This document shows, piece after piece, positions 6,486-13,468 of a DNA stretch of 14,340 nt (its first letter is position 1; each line of letters starts with the position of its first letter). The notes below the pieces were generated by a model. It did not search any database. It saw only the letters and a program-made list of their open reading frames with translations, and was not told the DNA's origin. Both the position numbers and the translations under genes were made by a program. This DNA comes from RGIG9379 sp031553005 (lineage in GTDB: Bacteria; Bacteroidota; Bacteroidia; Bacteroidales; Paludibacteraceae). Location: the NCBI GenBank assembly GCA_031553005.1, contig JAVBMA010000064.1, positions 1-14,340 of the forward strand. The letters run 5' to 3'.

Positions 6486-6606
6486 CAATACCGAAGGTAT
6501 TGCATATTTATAGAAAAAGATAACAACCCTATTTGTACGACTCCGAAGGAGTCGAATATAGAAAATATTGAATATTTGGCTATAAATATATAAATCCTTC
6601 GGATTT
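6486..6606. repeat. Cluster of three GAA-triloop hairpins
   Basis: Three perfect hairpins share the loop but not the stem: CAATACC-GAA-GGTATTG (6486-6502), CGACTCC-GAA-GGAGTCG (6538-6554) and, reversed, AAATCC-TTC-GGATTT (6592-6606). Each is followed, in its own direction, by an A/T tail of the form ATATTTATAG or AATATAG; units 2 and 3 face each other (TATAGnnAAATATT arms, 6557-6584). A fourth unit lies at 14164-14190. No gene is present. The surrounding 6182-6891 stretch otherwise holds only the repeats listed separately. Confidence 0.75.
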
Positions 6607-6619
6607 AATTCCCTCGCTT

Positions 6620-6637
6620 CCGCGCGATATCGCGTGG
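6620..6637 (-). repeat. CGCGAT palindrome, inverted copy
   Basis: CCGCGCGATATCGCGTGG is a near-perfect 18-bp palindrome. It matches the cores at 6339-6359 and 6690-6710 but lies in the opposite orientation and lacks the ACA spacer. It follows the third GAA-triloop hairpin by 13 bp. Confidence 0.6.
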
Positions 6638-6651
6638 TATTCAATTCCAAC

Positions 6652-6720
6652 CATTTGCTTATCTTTTTAATTCATTTTTATTTTCACTACCACGCGATAC
6701 AATCGCGCGGCAGCACACGC
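6652..6720. repeat. Degenerate direct repeat carrying a CGCGAT palindrome, copy 2
   Basis: Second copy of 6287-6369: CATTTGCTTATC, TTTTCACTACCACGCGAT, then ACAATCGCGCGGCAGC and ACACGC. Its stem CCACGCGAT-ACA-ATCGCGCGG (6690-6710) is better paired than in copy 1. No coding sequence is associated. Confidence 0.65.
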
Positions 6721-6822
6721 TATGAACGCGATGAAATTCTTATTTTAAAAACATTGCGTCCATTGCGGTGAAATATTAATACAGGATATGCGGATTACAG
6801 ATCTCCTTAAGCCTGACAGATT

Positions 6823-6881
6823 CTCACATCTATAAACAAACCTTTCAATTTTCACCCTTCACCTTTCAATTTTCAACTTAT
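6823..6881 (-). repeat. Pyrimidine-rich minisatellite behind prfC
   Basis: The block opens with CTCACAT-CT-ATAAACAAAC (as at 4421), continues with alternating TTTCAATTTTCACCCTTCACC-type units and ends in TTTTCAACTTAT, the border also seen at 8511-8520 (inverted) and 9093-9104. In the prfC transcript it would be a purine-rich 3' leader-out starting 10 bases after the stop codon. Confidence 0.75.
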
Positions 6882-6891
6882 CAACTGTTTC

Positions 6892-8469
6892 TTAAAATTC
6901 GGAAGAGAAGTGGAATTTGATTTTAGGAAAATCGTTTTGTGCCATTTGGAGGATGTAGCCTGAATCGGCAAGAAAAACATCCCTACCTTCTTTATCCATA
7001 GCCATATACTGATATTTGCGCTTTTTGAATGTCTCCAGAGCTTCACGGTCATCGCTTTCAATCCAACAGGCTTTATACAGGTTAATCGGTTCCCAGCGGC
7101 ACTGTGCGTTATATTCGTGCAGCAAGCGGTATTGAATTACTTCAAATTGCAGTTGCCCGACGGTTCCGATAATCTTACGCCCGTTAAACTGGTTGGTAAA
7201 TAATTGGGCTACCCCTTCGTCCATCAACTGTTCGATTCCTTTGTTCAATTGCTTGGACTTCATCGGGTCGTCATTCTCAATGTATTTGAACATTTCGGGA
7301 GAGAAGCTCGGTAGTCCTTTAAAGTGCATCACTTCGCCCGCAGTCAGCGTATCGCCGATTTTAAAAGTACCGCCGTTATCAGGCAATCCGATAATATCTC
7401 CCGGATAAGCCTCATCGACCGTCTCTTTTTTCTGCGCCATAAAAGCTGTCGGGGCAGAAAACTTCAACATCTTATTGTGGCGGACATGCTTATAGTTTAC
7501 GTTGCGTTCAAATTTTCCGGAGCATATTTTTACGAATGCGATACAACTGCGGTGATTGGGATCCATATTGGCATGGATTTTAAATATAAATCCGGAAAAA
7601 CCGTTTTCATCCGGCTTTACTGTCCGCTCAACAGTTTCGACAGGGCGCGGACAAGGAGCAATACGGGTAAAGCAATCCAACAACTCCTTTACTCCGAAAT
7701 TATTCAACGCGCTACCGAAAAATACGGGGGCAACCTCGCCCGCAAGGTATTTTTCCACATCAAATTCGGGATAAACGCCTTCAATCAGTTCCAGGTCTTC
7801 GCGCAGCTTGGCGGCATCATCGCCGATATACTTTTCCAACTCAGGGCTGTTTACGTCTTGAAATTCAACCGACTCGGTTACCATTTGTTTGTTGGGGGTA
7901 TACAAATCCAATTTTTGTTGGAAAATATTGTAAACACCTTTGAATTTATCTCCCTGGTTAATCGGCCAGCTCAGCGGACGAACTTTAATGTTCAATTCGG
8001 ATTCGACCTCGTCCAGCAGATCAAAAGGGTCATTTCCCAAACGATCCATCTTATTGATAAAAACAATAACGGGCGTATTGCGCATACGGCAGACGTTCAT
8101 CAGTTTACGTGTCTGAGTTTCCACCCCTTTTGCCACATCGACTACAATGATAACGCTATCTACTGCTGTCAGCGTGCGGAATGTATCTTCGGCAAAGTCC
8201 TGGTGACCGGGAGTATCCAGAATATTAATTTTATATCCGTCGTAATCAAAACCCATTACGGAGGTCGCAACCGAGATTCCTCTCTGTTTCTCAATCTCCA
8301 TCCAGTCTGATGTCGCCGTCTTTTTTATCTTATTCGATTTAACCGCTCCGGCAATATGAATAGCGCCTCCGAAAAGCAATAATTTCTCGGTTAATGTTGT
8401 TTTTCCCGCATCGGGATGGCTAATCACTGCAAATGTGCGCCTGCGTTTTATCTCTTCGTTTAAACCCAT
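6892..8469 (-). CDS. prfC: Peptide chain release factor 3 (RF3), GTPase
   Basis: RF3 is a translational GTPase that binds the ribosome after peptide release and drives RF1/RF2 off, and also takes part in post-peptidyl-transfer quality control. The 525-aa length matches E. coli RF3 (529 aa). GTPase motifs are G1 SHPDAGKTT (17-25), G2 within QRGISV (62-67), G3 DTPGHQDF (85-92), and G4 NKMD (139-142). The RF3-specific TSDWMEIEKQRGISVATSVM surrounds G2. Domains II-III follow (GFIFKIHANMDPNHRSCIAF, GDTLTAGE, LPSFSPEMFKYIEN, GQLQFEVIQYRL) to the end at HFSSEF. The start ATG at 8469 gives the family's MxxxEEIKRRRTFAVISHPDAGKTT opening. It is a single-gene unit with a good promoter at 8498-8528 and is bounded by inverted copies of the purine-rich minisatellite. 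Identification is secure. Confidence 0.98.
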   Translation of the reverse strand: MGLNEEIKRRRTFAVISHPDAGKTTLTEKLLLFGGAIHIAGAVKSNKIKKTATSDWMEIEKQRGISVATSVMGFDYDGYKINILDTPGHQDFAEDTFRTLTAVDSVIIVVDVAKGVETQTRKLMNVCRMRNTPVIVFINKMDRLGNDPFDLLDEVESELNIKVRPLSWPINQGDKFKGVYNIFQQKLDLYTPNKQMVTESVEFQDVNSPELEKYIGDDAAKLREDLELIEGVYPEFDVEKYLAGEVAPVFFGSALNNFGVKELLDCFTRIAPCPRPVETVERTVKPDENGFSGFIFKIHANMDPNHRSCIAFVKICSGKFERNVNYKHVRHNKMLKFSAPTAFMAQKKETVDEAYPGDIIGLPDNGGTFKIGDTLTAGEVMHFKGLPSFSPEMFKYIENDDPMKSKQLNKGIEQLMDEGVAQLFTNQFNGRKIIGTVGQLQFEVIQYRLLHEYNAQCRWEPINLYKACWIESDDREALETFKKRKYQYMAMDKEGRDVFLADSGYILQMAQNDFPKIKFHFSSEF

Positions 8470-8497
8470 TGTCGTGTATTGAAAGTATTTCGAGGTG

Positions 8498-8528
8498 CAA
8501 AGGTAGTTATATAAGTTGAAAATTGAAA
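8498..8528 (-). promoter_or_regulatory. Bacteroidota-type promoter for prfC
   Basis: On the minus strand TACCTTTG (8505-8498) matches the -7 consensus TAnnTTTG perfectly and is followed by CA. TTTC (8528-8525) sits exactly 19 bp upstream as a 3-of-4 match to the -33 box TTTG. The start codon is 28 bp downstream of the -7 box, giving a leader of about 20 nt. The -33 box and most of the spacer belong to the minisatellite at 8511-8610. Confidence 0.75.
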
Positions 8529-8610
8529 GGTGAAAATTGAAAGGGAGGGAAGGAAGGTGAAAGGGAAAATTGAAAAGTGAAAGGTGAAAAGGGAAAAGTG
8601 GAAGGGGATG
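8511..8610 (+). repeat. Purine-rich minisatellite upstream of prfC
   Basis: About 95 bp of almost pure A/G/T with TGAAAATTGAAAGG, GGTGAAAGGG and AAAAGTGAAAGG units, beginning at the border ATAAGTTGAAAA. It shares 24 contiguous bases with the inverted array behind prfC (6881-6858 on the minus strand). The short minus-strand frame across it is an artefact of the repeat. Confidence 0.8.
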
Positions 8611-8666
8611 TTTTCAATGTTTGTATTGAAAATATATTGAAAATTCAATGTATGATAAAATTGTAG

Positions 8667-8690
8667 AGACGCAATGCATTGCGTCTTTTT
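8667..8690. repeat. Perfect 20-bp palindrome with T tail
   Basis: AGACGCAATG (8667-8676) is followed directly by its reverse complement (8677-8686) and T4. As RNA it would be a stem with a tight loop followed by U residues, so it could act as a terminator on the plus strand, though no plus-strand gene ends nearby. Similar ACGCAATGCATTGCGT palindromes are, from memory, dispersed in several bacterial genomes. Confidence 0.65.
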
Positions 8691-8722
8691 CCCAATAAGC
8701 ATATTAGATCATTTACGGAAGA

Positions 8723-8763
8723 AGCCCAAAGGGCTGACATTAAGCCCTGCGTTTACACGCAGG
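8723..8763. repeat. Pair of short hairpins
   Basis: AGCCC-AAA-GGGCT (8723-8735) and CCTGCGT-TTAC-ACGCAGG (8746-8763) form two adjacent perfect hairpins. The first resembles the GGCT/AGCC hairpins of the 226-bp repeats. The following sequence (8815-8850, ending in CGGAATGAC) looks like another decayed intergenic repeat. No gene is seen between 8470 and 9115. Confidence 0.55.
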
Positions 8764-8868
8764 AGATAAAATATAAGGAGATGTAAAACATAAAATACAT
8801 GACAATTTGCAAAAGATAGCTCACTCCACTACGTTACGTTCGGAATGACCAACAGCTCCAGCTTATTG

Positions 8869-9036
8869 TATTGCATGAGGCTGTCCCAAAAGTCAATATT
8901 CTTTACCACAAAGGACACAAAGAAAATTCACAAAGATCACAATATCTTGATAATCATCCAATATTCTTTGTGTCCCTTAGTGTAAAACTTTGTGTCCTTT
9001 GTGGTTAAACGACTTTTGGGACAGCCTCATGCAATA
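8869..9036. mobile_element. 168-bp non-coding element with perfect 26-bp terminal inverted repeats
   Basis: The left end (8869-8894, TATTGCATGAGGCTGTCC...) is the exact reverse complement of 9011-9036. A second inner pair, 8905-8922 (ACCACAAAGGACACAAAG) and 8988-9005, is also perfect. The element contains no open frame and reads as a MITE-like hairpin. If the outer CATG on each side is a target duplication, the insertion split a palindrome TATTG-CATG-CAATA. GGCTGTCCCAAAA-type ends recall known insertion sequences in Bacteroidota, but I cannot assign a family. Confidence 0.8.
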
Positions 9037-9104
9037 AGTTGAAAGATAAAAATTTCGAGAAGTCCCTTTAACTTTCACCTTTCACTTTTCACTTTTCAAC
9101 TTAT
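9034..9104. repeat. Minisatellite segment with inverted borders, behind the PL11 gene
   Basis: ATAAGTTGAAA (9034-9044) and its reverse complement TTTCAACTTAT (9094-9104) enclose a pyrimidine-rich array (CTTTCACCTTTCACTTTTCACTTTTC, 9072-9097). The left border overlaps the end of the 168-bp element by three bases. The PL11 stop codon is 12 bases beyond the right border. Confidence 0.6.
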
Positions 9105-9115
9105 CATTTTCATCT

Positions 9116-12100
9116 TTATTCAAACACGACTGCTTTCCGGCAAGCGTTTTCGCCCAGGTTAACGTTCAACATGTAGACTCCGGGCTGGATATCGGGACGA
9201 TCAAAGGAATAAGTTTTTTTTCCTTTTTCCAACGTGATATTCCGGCTAAAACAAGGTTGCCCAAGCATGTTATAGATGGTTAGCACTGCATCTTTAGCTG
9301 ATAGAGAGTTAACAACCAGTGTCATTTGTTCCTTAACAGGATTCGGATAAACCCAAATCTCTTCTTCGGAAAGTATATCGCGGCTTAAAGTCGGTTCTCC
9401 CTCCTCTTCCAACATTCCAAGCAAATAATAACAAGCATTCAACACTACAGAGACTCCTTCGTCGGTAATATTTGCATAAGAACTGCTGTTCAATCCAATC
9501 TGCACATAGTTTTCAGGCAAAAGGGTTCCGTTAATCATCGTTCCGGCAGGAATTTCGAGAATACAGGTTTGCCCGGCGTCTTTTATCTTTGCAATGGTCT
9601 GTATTTCGCCTCCGGAAACATCAATGAATGAAACCGGATTCATATACGTAAGGGCTTTCACGTTTACGGAAGAGATCATCCGTATTTCATTGCCATTAAC
9701 AAAAGTAACGTCCTTAAACATCGGGTGTTGAAGCATATCGTTTTCTACTACCAGTGTTGTGGCGGTAGTATTATCGCCATAGCCTGTAGTAGCCCAGTTC
9801 CATGTCTCATCCGTGCTCTTGTAAGCATGGACTTTCATAGTTAAAACAGGTTTTTCCACTCCTTTCAGTTCGGGCATAATGGGCGAATTGGATGCCGCAA
9901 CCTCGCTTATGACAACCAGATCAAAAATGGAAAAGTCCACTCCCTGCTGCTGGGCATCTATCTCTTTTATATAAAAACCGGAACAAGCCATCAAAGCCGG
10001 CAAAATGCGGGTATCATTCGAATAATTGACTGCCGACATATCTGTTACGTAAGCAACCTTTTTAAGGGAAGAAGGGATAACGGTAATTATGGATTCGATT
10101 GTTATGGGCTCACCGTTTCCTATTGTTTTAATCACAATCGTGCCAGAGGTAGTAGGTCTACCTTTTATTACAAGGGATTTATCCTTTTTCTCCATAATTA
10201 AACCATCGGGCAATCCGGTCACCTCTACATCATTCGTTCCGCCTCCCCAGACAAATATCAACTCTTCCATTGATTCCCCTTCAAAAACCGTCTGGTACAG
10301 ATCGCCTTCTACTTCGAGCTTAGCCACAGTCATATCTTCTGTCACCGTAATCGTACCTCCCGGATCCGTTGCATCCGGTTGTCCCCCGACTGTCCGCAAA
10401 GTAAAGGAAAAAACACCGACTTCGTGCGGAGTGCCATTTATAGAAAGCTGGTTGCCTGTAATAGTTCCGGTAACTCCTTCGGGCAAGGTTCCAATGACTT
10501 CGATAGAGGTTGCATTTGCAAAATTAAATATGATTGAATTGATCGGATTGCCGGCAACAACTGTTTGATTCCGGGCTCCTCCCGGTCCCCAGCGGCCAAT
10601 AGTAGCAGGTTCAGGCTCGCCCTTTTCCACTGTAATTGTTCCCGACTTGCTTGCTTCCGTTCCGGAGCCGCTGACGGTGGTTACGGTAAAAGGAAAAGTT
10701 CCACTTGCGGAAGGGGTTCCGCTGAAACTTACTCTTTGGGCAGCATTATCAATATTCACATTAATACCCGGAGGCATTCCGTCTACATTGACTGTAGCGG
10801 CATTTGTCCAAGTATATGAAAATTCGATAATAGGGCTTCCCGATACGACAGTCTGGCTTGAGCCTCCGGCTCCGTTCTTGGTCAGAGTAGGCGTCAAATC
10901 TACCGGAGTATGGTTTGCCAGGTAAATATCGGGTTGCGGAATGTTATCCACACCGTCACCGATATAAAAGCCAAGGTGTGGAGGCTGGTTGTATGCGGTG
11001 TTTTGCCAAGCTACACTCATGCGATAAACAGGATCATGCATCAACGTAAACAAGCGGTGCTCGGTTGGTATTACGGTTGTAAATAGCAGCAACTGGCTCG
11101 GATCTTTTCCATTATAAAATATCATCTCTTCACGCCAGTCGCCCAGTATATCGGCACTCAGGCAAGGATTGGCTTTTGTACCGTTAATGTATTGGGCATT
11201 CCCTGAATTATAAATTGAAAACAGCCGTGTCGTTCCGTTTCCTGTCCATTTATCCAACTTATCCCCGTCCAGCAATTCATCCTGAAGGTCGCCGTCCCAG
11301 TAAATACGGAAATTAACGGAAGGCCTTGAGGTTGAAATAACATTTCCCTTGCAATCATACACATTATTGCTTCCTGTACTCCACATTTCAAACCCTCGAT
11401 GGTTAGGATCAATATCGGCAGCAAGTCCTCTTCCGACATCACTTCCCGTTTTTTGCCCGAAAATAACCTTTCCTGTTTTGAGGTCTCTCAACTCAAATCC
11501 ATAAGCGCTCCCTTTGTCTTCGTGGACAAACCAACCTTCCAAGCCTGCCCTGTCGGGATCCATATCCGAAATATGCATAGCATCGCCATGACCGAAACCG
11601 GTGCGGTACAAAAGATTACCGTTATGGTCAATACATGCAGCCCCATAGATAATTTCATCATATCCGTCGCCATCCACATCAGCCACAGCGAGGTTATGGT
11701 TTCCTTGCCCGTAAGCGCCGGATCCGCTCGTCGCCGAATTGTGATACCAGCGTTGCGTGAGTTTTCCGTTCCGGAAATCATACGCGGTCAATACCGAACG
11801 GGTATAATATCCGCGGCACATGACCAGACTCGGGCGCACTCCGTCGAGATAGGCTACACAGGCTAGGAAACGGTCTACACGGTTTCCATAATTATCGCCC
11901 CACGAGGAGACAGTTCCCCTTGGAGGATTATAGGCAACTGTACTGAGTTCGGCTCCGGTCTCACCCGAAAATACGGTTAAATATTCGGGGCCGCTCAAAA
12001 CATATCCGCCGGAGTTGCGGTAATCCCTTGAGGGATCGTCCGAGCCCATCAATACACGTTTTCCTTTCCCGTCGATTGTTCCGGGAGCGGTCTTGCAAGC

Positions 12101-12760
12101 GATTTCGGCTTTGCCGTCGCCATCGAGGTCATATACCTGAAATTGGGTATAGTGTGCTCCGGCACGGATATTTACGCCTAAGTCTATACGCCACATGAAA
12201 GTGCCGTTGATCTTATAGCAATCGAGATAAACATTTCCTGTATAACCACTTTGGGAGTTGTCCTTGGCATTGCTGGGATCCCATTTGACAATAATTTCGT
12301 ACTCTCCGTCACCGTCCACATCGCCTACACTGCAATCGTTCGGGGTATAGGTATAGCTTCCCGACGGATTGCTTCCTCCGGCAGGACGCTTCAACTGGAT
12401 GGTTTTGTACTGCTGAGCCCATACGCCTGCTGATTTGGAATCCGGCTGTTCTATTCCCCCGGCAATAGCCCTTACGGTATAAACAGACGATGTCGTTCCG
12501 GCAGCATCCGTATAATTGGTTTTTGTCGCAATCGGGGCAGAGTTCACTTTCTGCCCGTTCCGGTAGAGGTTGAAAGAGACAGACGGATCGTCGGTTCCGA
12601 GATACCTCCAACTGACGTAAACGCCTCCGCTCACTTTTACGGCAACAACCCCGCGGTCGAGGTATTCCATCTGCCGGGTAGCGGCATTGGCGGAAAAGCA
12701 TAATGAAATAATGCTTATCAATAAGATTATTCCACTCATTTTACAATAATTCTGTTTCAT
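9116..12760 (-). CDS. Multidomain rhamnogalacturonan lyase (PL11), T9SS-secreted
   Basis: A 1214-aa extracellular enzyme that should cleave the alternating rhamnose-galacturonic acid backbone of pectin RG-I by beta-elimination. After a signal peptide (1-26) comes a PL11 catalytic domain (about 27-620) opening RQMEYLDRGVVAVKVSGGVY, like Bacillus YesW/YesX. Calcium-binding loops of its beta-propeller are visible as DVDGDGEYEI (~143), DLDGDGKAEI (~213), DVDGDGYDEI (~360) and ADILGDWREEM (~537). Three Ig-like/putative cadherin-like domains follow (about 620-715, 717-808, 811-895), each with a QTVxxGxxI start and a G-TPxxxGxFxFT end. Next is a ~220-residue Rossmann-like region (KKVAYVTDM..., FDLVVISEVA, about 897-1120) that I cannot name securely, then a type A T9SS sorting domain (VYPNPVKEQMTLVV ... 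GVYMLNVNLG, about 1130-1214). Ordinary PL11 enzymes are ~600 aa, so this is twice the usual size. Endo- versus exo-action cannot be told. No SusC/SusD pair is in the window. Confidence 0.93.
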   Translation of the reverse strand: MKQNYCKMSGIILLISIISLCFSANAATRQMEYLDRGVVAVKVSGGVYVSWRYLGTDDPSVSFNLYRNGQKVNSAPIATKTNYTDAAGTTSSVYTVRAIAGGIEQPDSKSAGVWAQQYKTIQLKRPAGGSNPSGSYTYTPNDCSVGDVDGDGEYEIIVKWDPSNAKDNSQSGYTGNVYLDCYKINGTFMWRIDLGVNIRAGAHYTQFQVYDLDGDGKAEIACKTAPGTIDGKGKRVLMGSDDPSRDYRNSGGYVLSGPEYLTVFSGETGAELSTVAYNPPRGTVSSWGDNYGNRVDRFLACVAYLDGVRPSLVMCRGYYTRSVLTAYDFRNGKLTQRWYHNSATSGSGAYGQGNHNLAVADVDGDGYDEIIYGAACIDHNGNLLYRTGFGHGDAMHISDMDPDRAGLEGWFVHEDKGSAYGFELRDLKTGKVIFGQKTGSDVGRGLAADIDPNHRGFEMWSTGSNNVYDCKGNVISTSRPSVNFRIYWDGDLQDELLDGDKLDKWTGNGTTRLFSIYNSGNAQYINGTKANPCLSADILGDWREEMIFYNGKDPSQLLLFTTVIPTEHRLFTLMHDPVYRMSVAWQNTAYNQPPHLGFYIGDGVDNIPQPDIYLANHTPVDLTPTLTKNGAGGSSQTVVSGSPIIEFSYTWTNAATVNVDGMPPGINVNIDNAAQRVSFSGTPSASGTFPFTVTTVSGSGTEASKSGTITVEKGEPEPATIGRWGPGGARNQTVVAGNPINSIIFNFANATSIEVIGTLPEGVTGTITGNQLSINGTPHEVGVFSFTLRTVGGQPDATDPGGTITVTEDMTVAKLEVEGDLYQTVFEGESMEELIFVWGGGTNDVEVTGLPDGLIMEKKDKSLVIKGRPTTSGTIVIKTIGNGEPITIESIITVIPSSLKKVAYVTDMSAVNYSNDTRILPALMACSGFYIKEIDAQQQGVDFSIFDLVVISEVAASNSPIMPELKGVEKPVLTMKVHAYKSTDETWNWATTGYGDNTTATTLVVENDMLQHPMFKDVTFVNGNEIRMISSVNVKALTYMNPVSFIDVSGGEIQTIAKIKDAGQTCILEIPAGTMINGTLLPENYVQIGLNSSSYANITDEGVSVVLNACYYLLGMLEEEGEPTLSRDILSEEEIWVYPNPVKEQMTLVVNSLSAKDAVLTIYNMLGQPCFSRNITLEKGKKTYSFDRPDIQPGVYMLNVNLGENACRKAVVFE

Positions 12761-12767
12761 GGTTTAT

Positions 12768-12791
12768 TAGTTACAAGTTAGTAGTTACAAG
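12768..12791. repeat. Short direct repeat upstream of the PL11 gene
   Basis: TAGTTACAAG occurs at 12768-12777 and 12782-12791, 14 bp apart, within the 5' leader of the PL11 gene. It could be a regulator site or a remnant of a simple repeat. No TAnnTTTG box is evident upstream of this gene, so its promoter may be of another class. Confidence 0.4.
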
Positions 12792-12953
12792 AAAATAGTA
12801 TGAAGTGTGGATAAAAGGGAAATATAAGGACACAATTGGTGCAGATTTCCACAGATACAAACCTGATACACTTCTGATTATAAATTATTTTATCATACGG
12901 ATTATTCATGCTTTCCAACAACAAAAGAGACAAGGGATTAAAGGCTTTTACCG

Positions 12954-13005
12954 TTATGTTGTGATCTTCTAATTCCGCAATCTTTTCAAGTCCATCACAA
13001 CATAA
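12954..13005. repeat. 12-bp perfect inverted repeat in the PL11/OMP spacer
   Basis: TTATGTTGTGAT (12954-12965) and ATCACAACATAA (12994-13005) are perfect arms around 28 bp. Looser symmetry continues outward (CAAGG at 12931, CCTTG at 13013). It may be a hairpin, a decayed small inverted-repeat element, or an operator for the divergent genes on either side. The rest of 12761-13118 is AT-rich without a gene. Confidence 0.5.
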
Positions 13006-13118
13006 TTATTTTACCTTGTAGAAAAGGTTTTCATCACTCTTATTTCAATGCAATTAACAAGTCTTCATTTTTTCAACAACTAAGAAACGTCATATAAAAA
13101 ACGTTTTTCCAATAAATT

Positions 13119-13271
13119 TATGCTTATCAGCAATATTGCTCCCAATGTTAAAGTCAATGAATTTTATAAACACAAAGGCGCAAAGAACACGAAATTGTAT
13201 TTATTTTCTTTGTGTGCTTCGTATCTTTGTGTTACTTTTTCTCGTTAGGGGTAATATTGCTGATAAGCATA
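13119..13271. mobile_element. MITE-like element, copy A
   Basis: Terminal inverted repeats TATGCTTATCAGCAATATT (from 13119) and AATATTGCTGATAAGCATA (to 13271) enclose ~110 bp with inner CACAAAGGC and CTTTGTGT arms, so the whole can fold as one hairpin. No open frame. Its reverse complement aligns end to end with 14190-14340. TA occurs on both outer edges, compatible with a TA target duplication as in IS630/Tc1-mariner-type transposition; that family link is inference. Confidence 0.85.
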
Positions 13272-13468
13272 ATAAACTTTTATAAAACCATTACAAAAAA
13301 ATCCCATAATCTCCTTATTTAATACCAAATCATTAAAAACAATTTATTTTTTATTTTACTAAAAATACATTAATTTCACAGCGTTAAATTTCTATCTGGT
13401 TTGATTTATAGTTACATAAACCATGCCAAACTGTTAATTTATATAACATCACATAATCAAAAACTGAA

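Noticed and set aside
6221..6523. 100-codon plus-strand frame in the repeat region
   Set aside because: It crosses the GNAT fragment in antisense, then a palindrome repeat and a GAA hairpin; it is a by-product of repeats.
7324..8310. 328-codon plus-strand open frame opposite prfC
   Set aside because: It is antisense to the conserved GTPase gene with no family resemblance; long antisense frames are expected opposite such genes.
8460..8702. 80-codon minus-strand frame upstream of prfC
   Set aside because: It is a translation of the purine/pyrimidine minisatellite (FHFSLFTFHFS...) and not a protein.
4421..9104. CRISPR array
   Set aside because: Repeats are either long and paired or low-complexity tandem; there is no regular repeat-spacer alternation and no cas gene.
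9116..12760. Complete polysaccharide utilisation locus
   Set aside because: The PL11 lyase is isolated: no SusC/SusD pair, regulator or further glycoside hydrolase is in the window.
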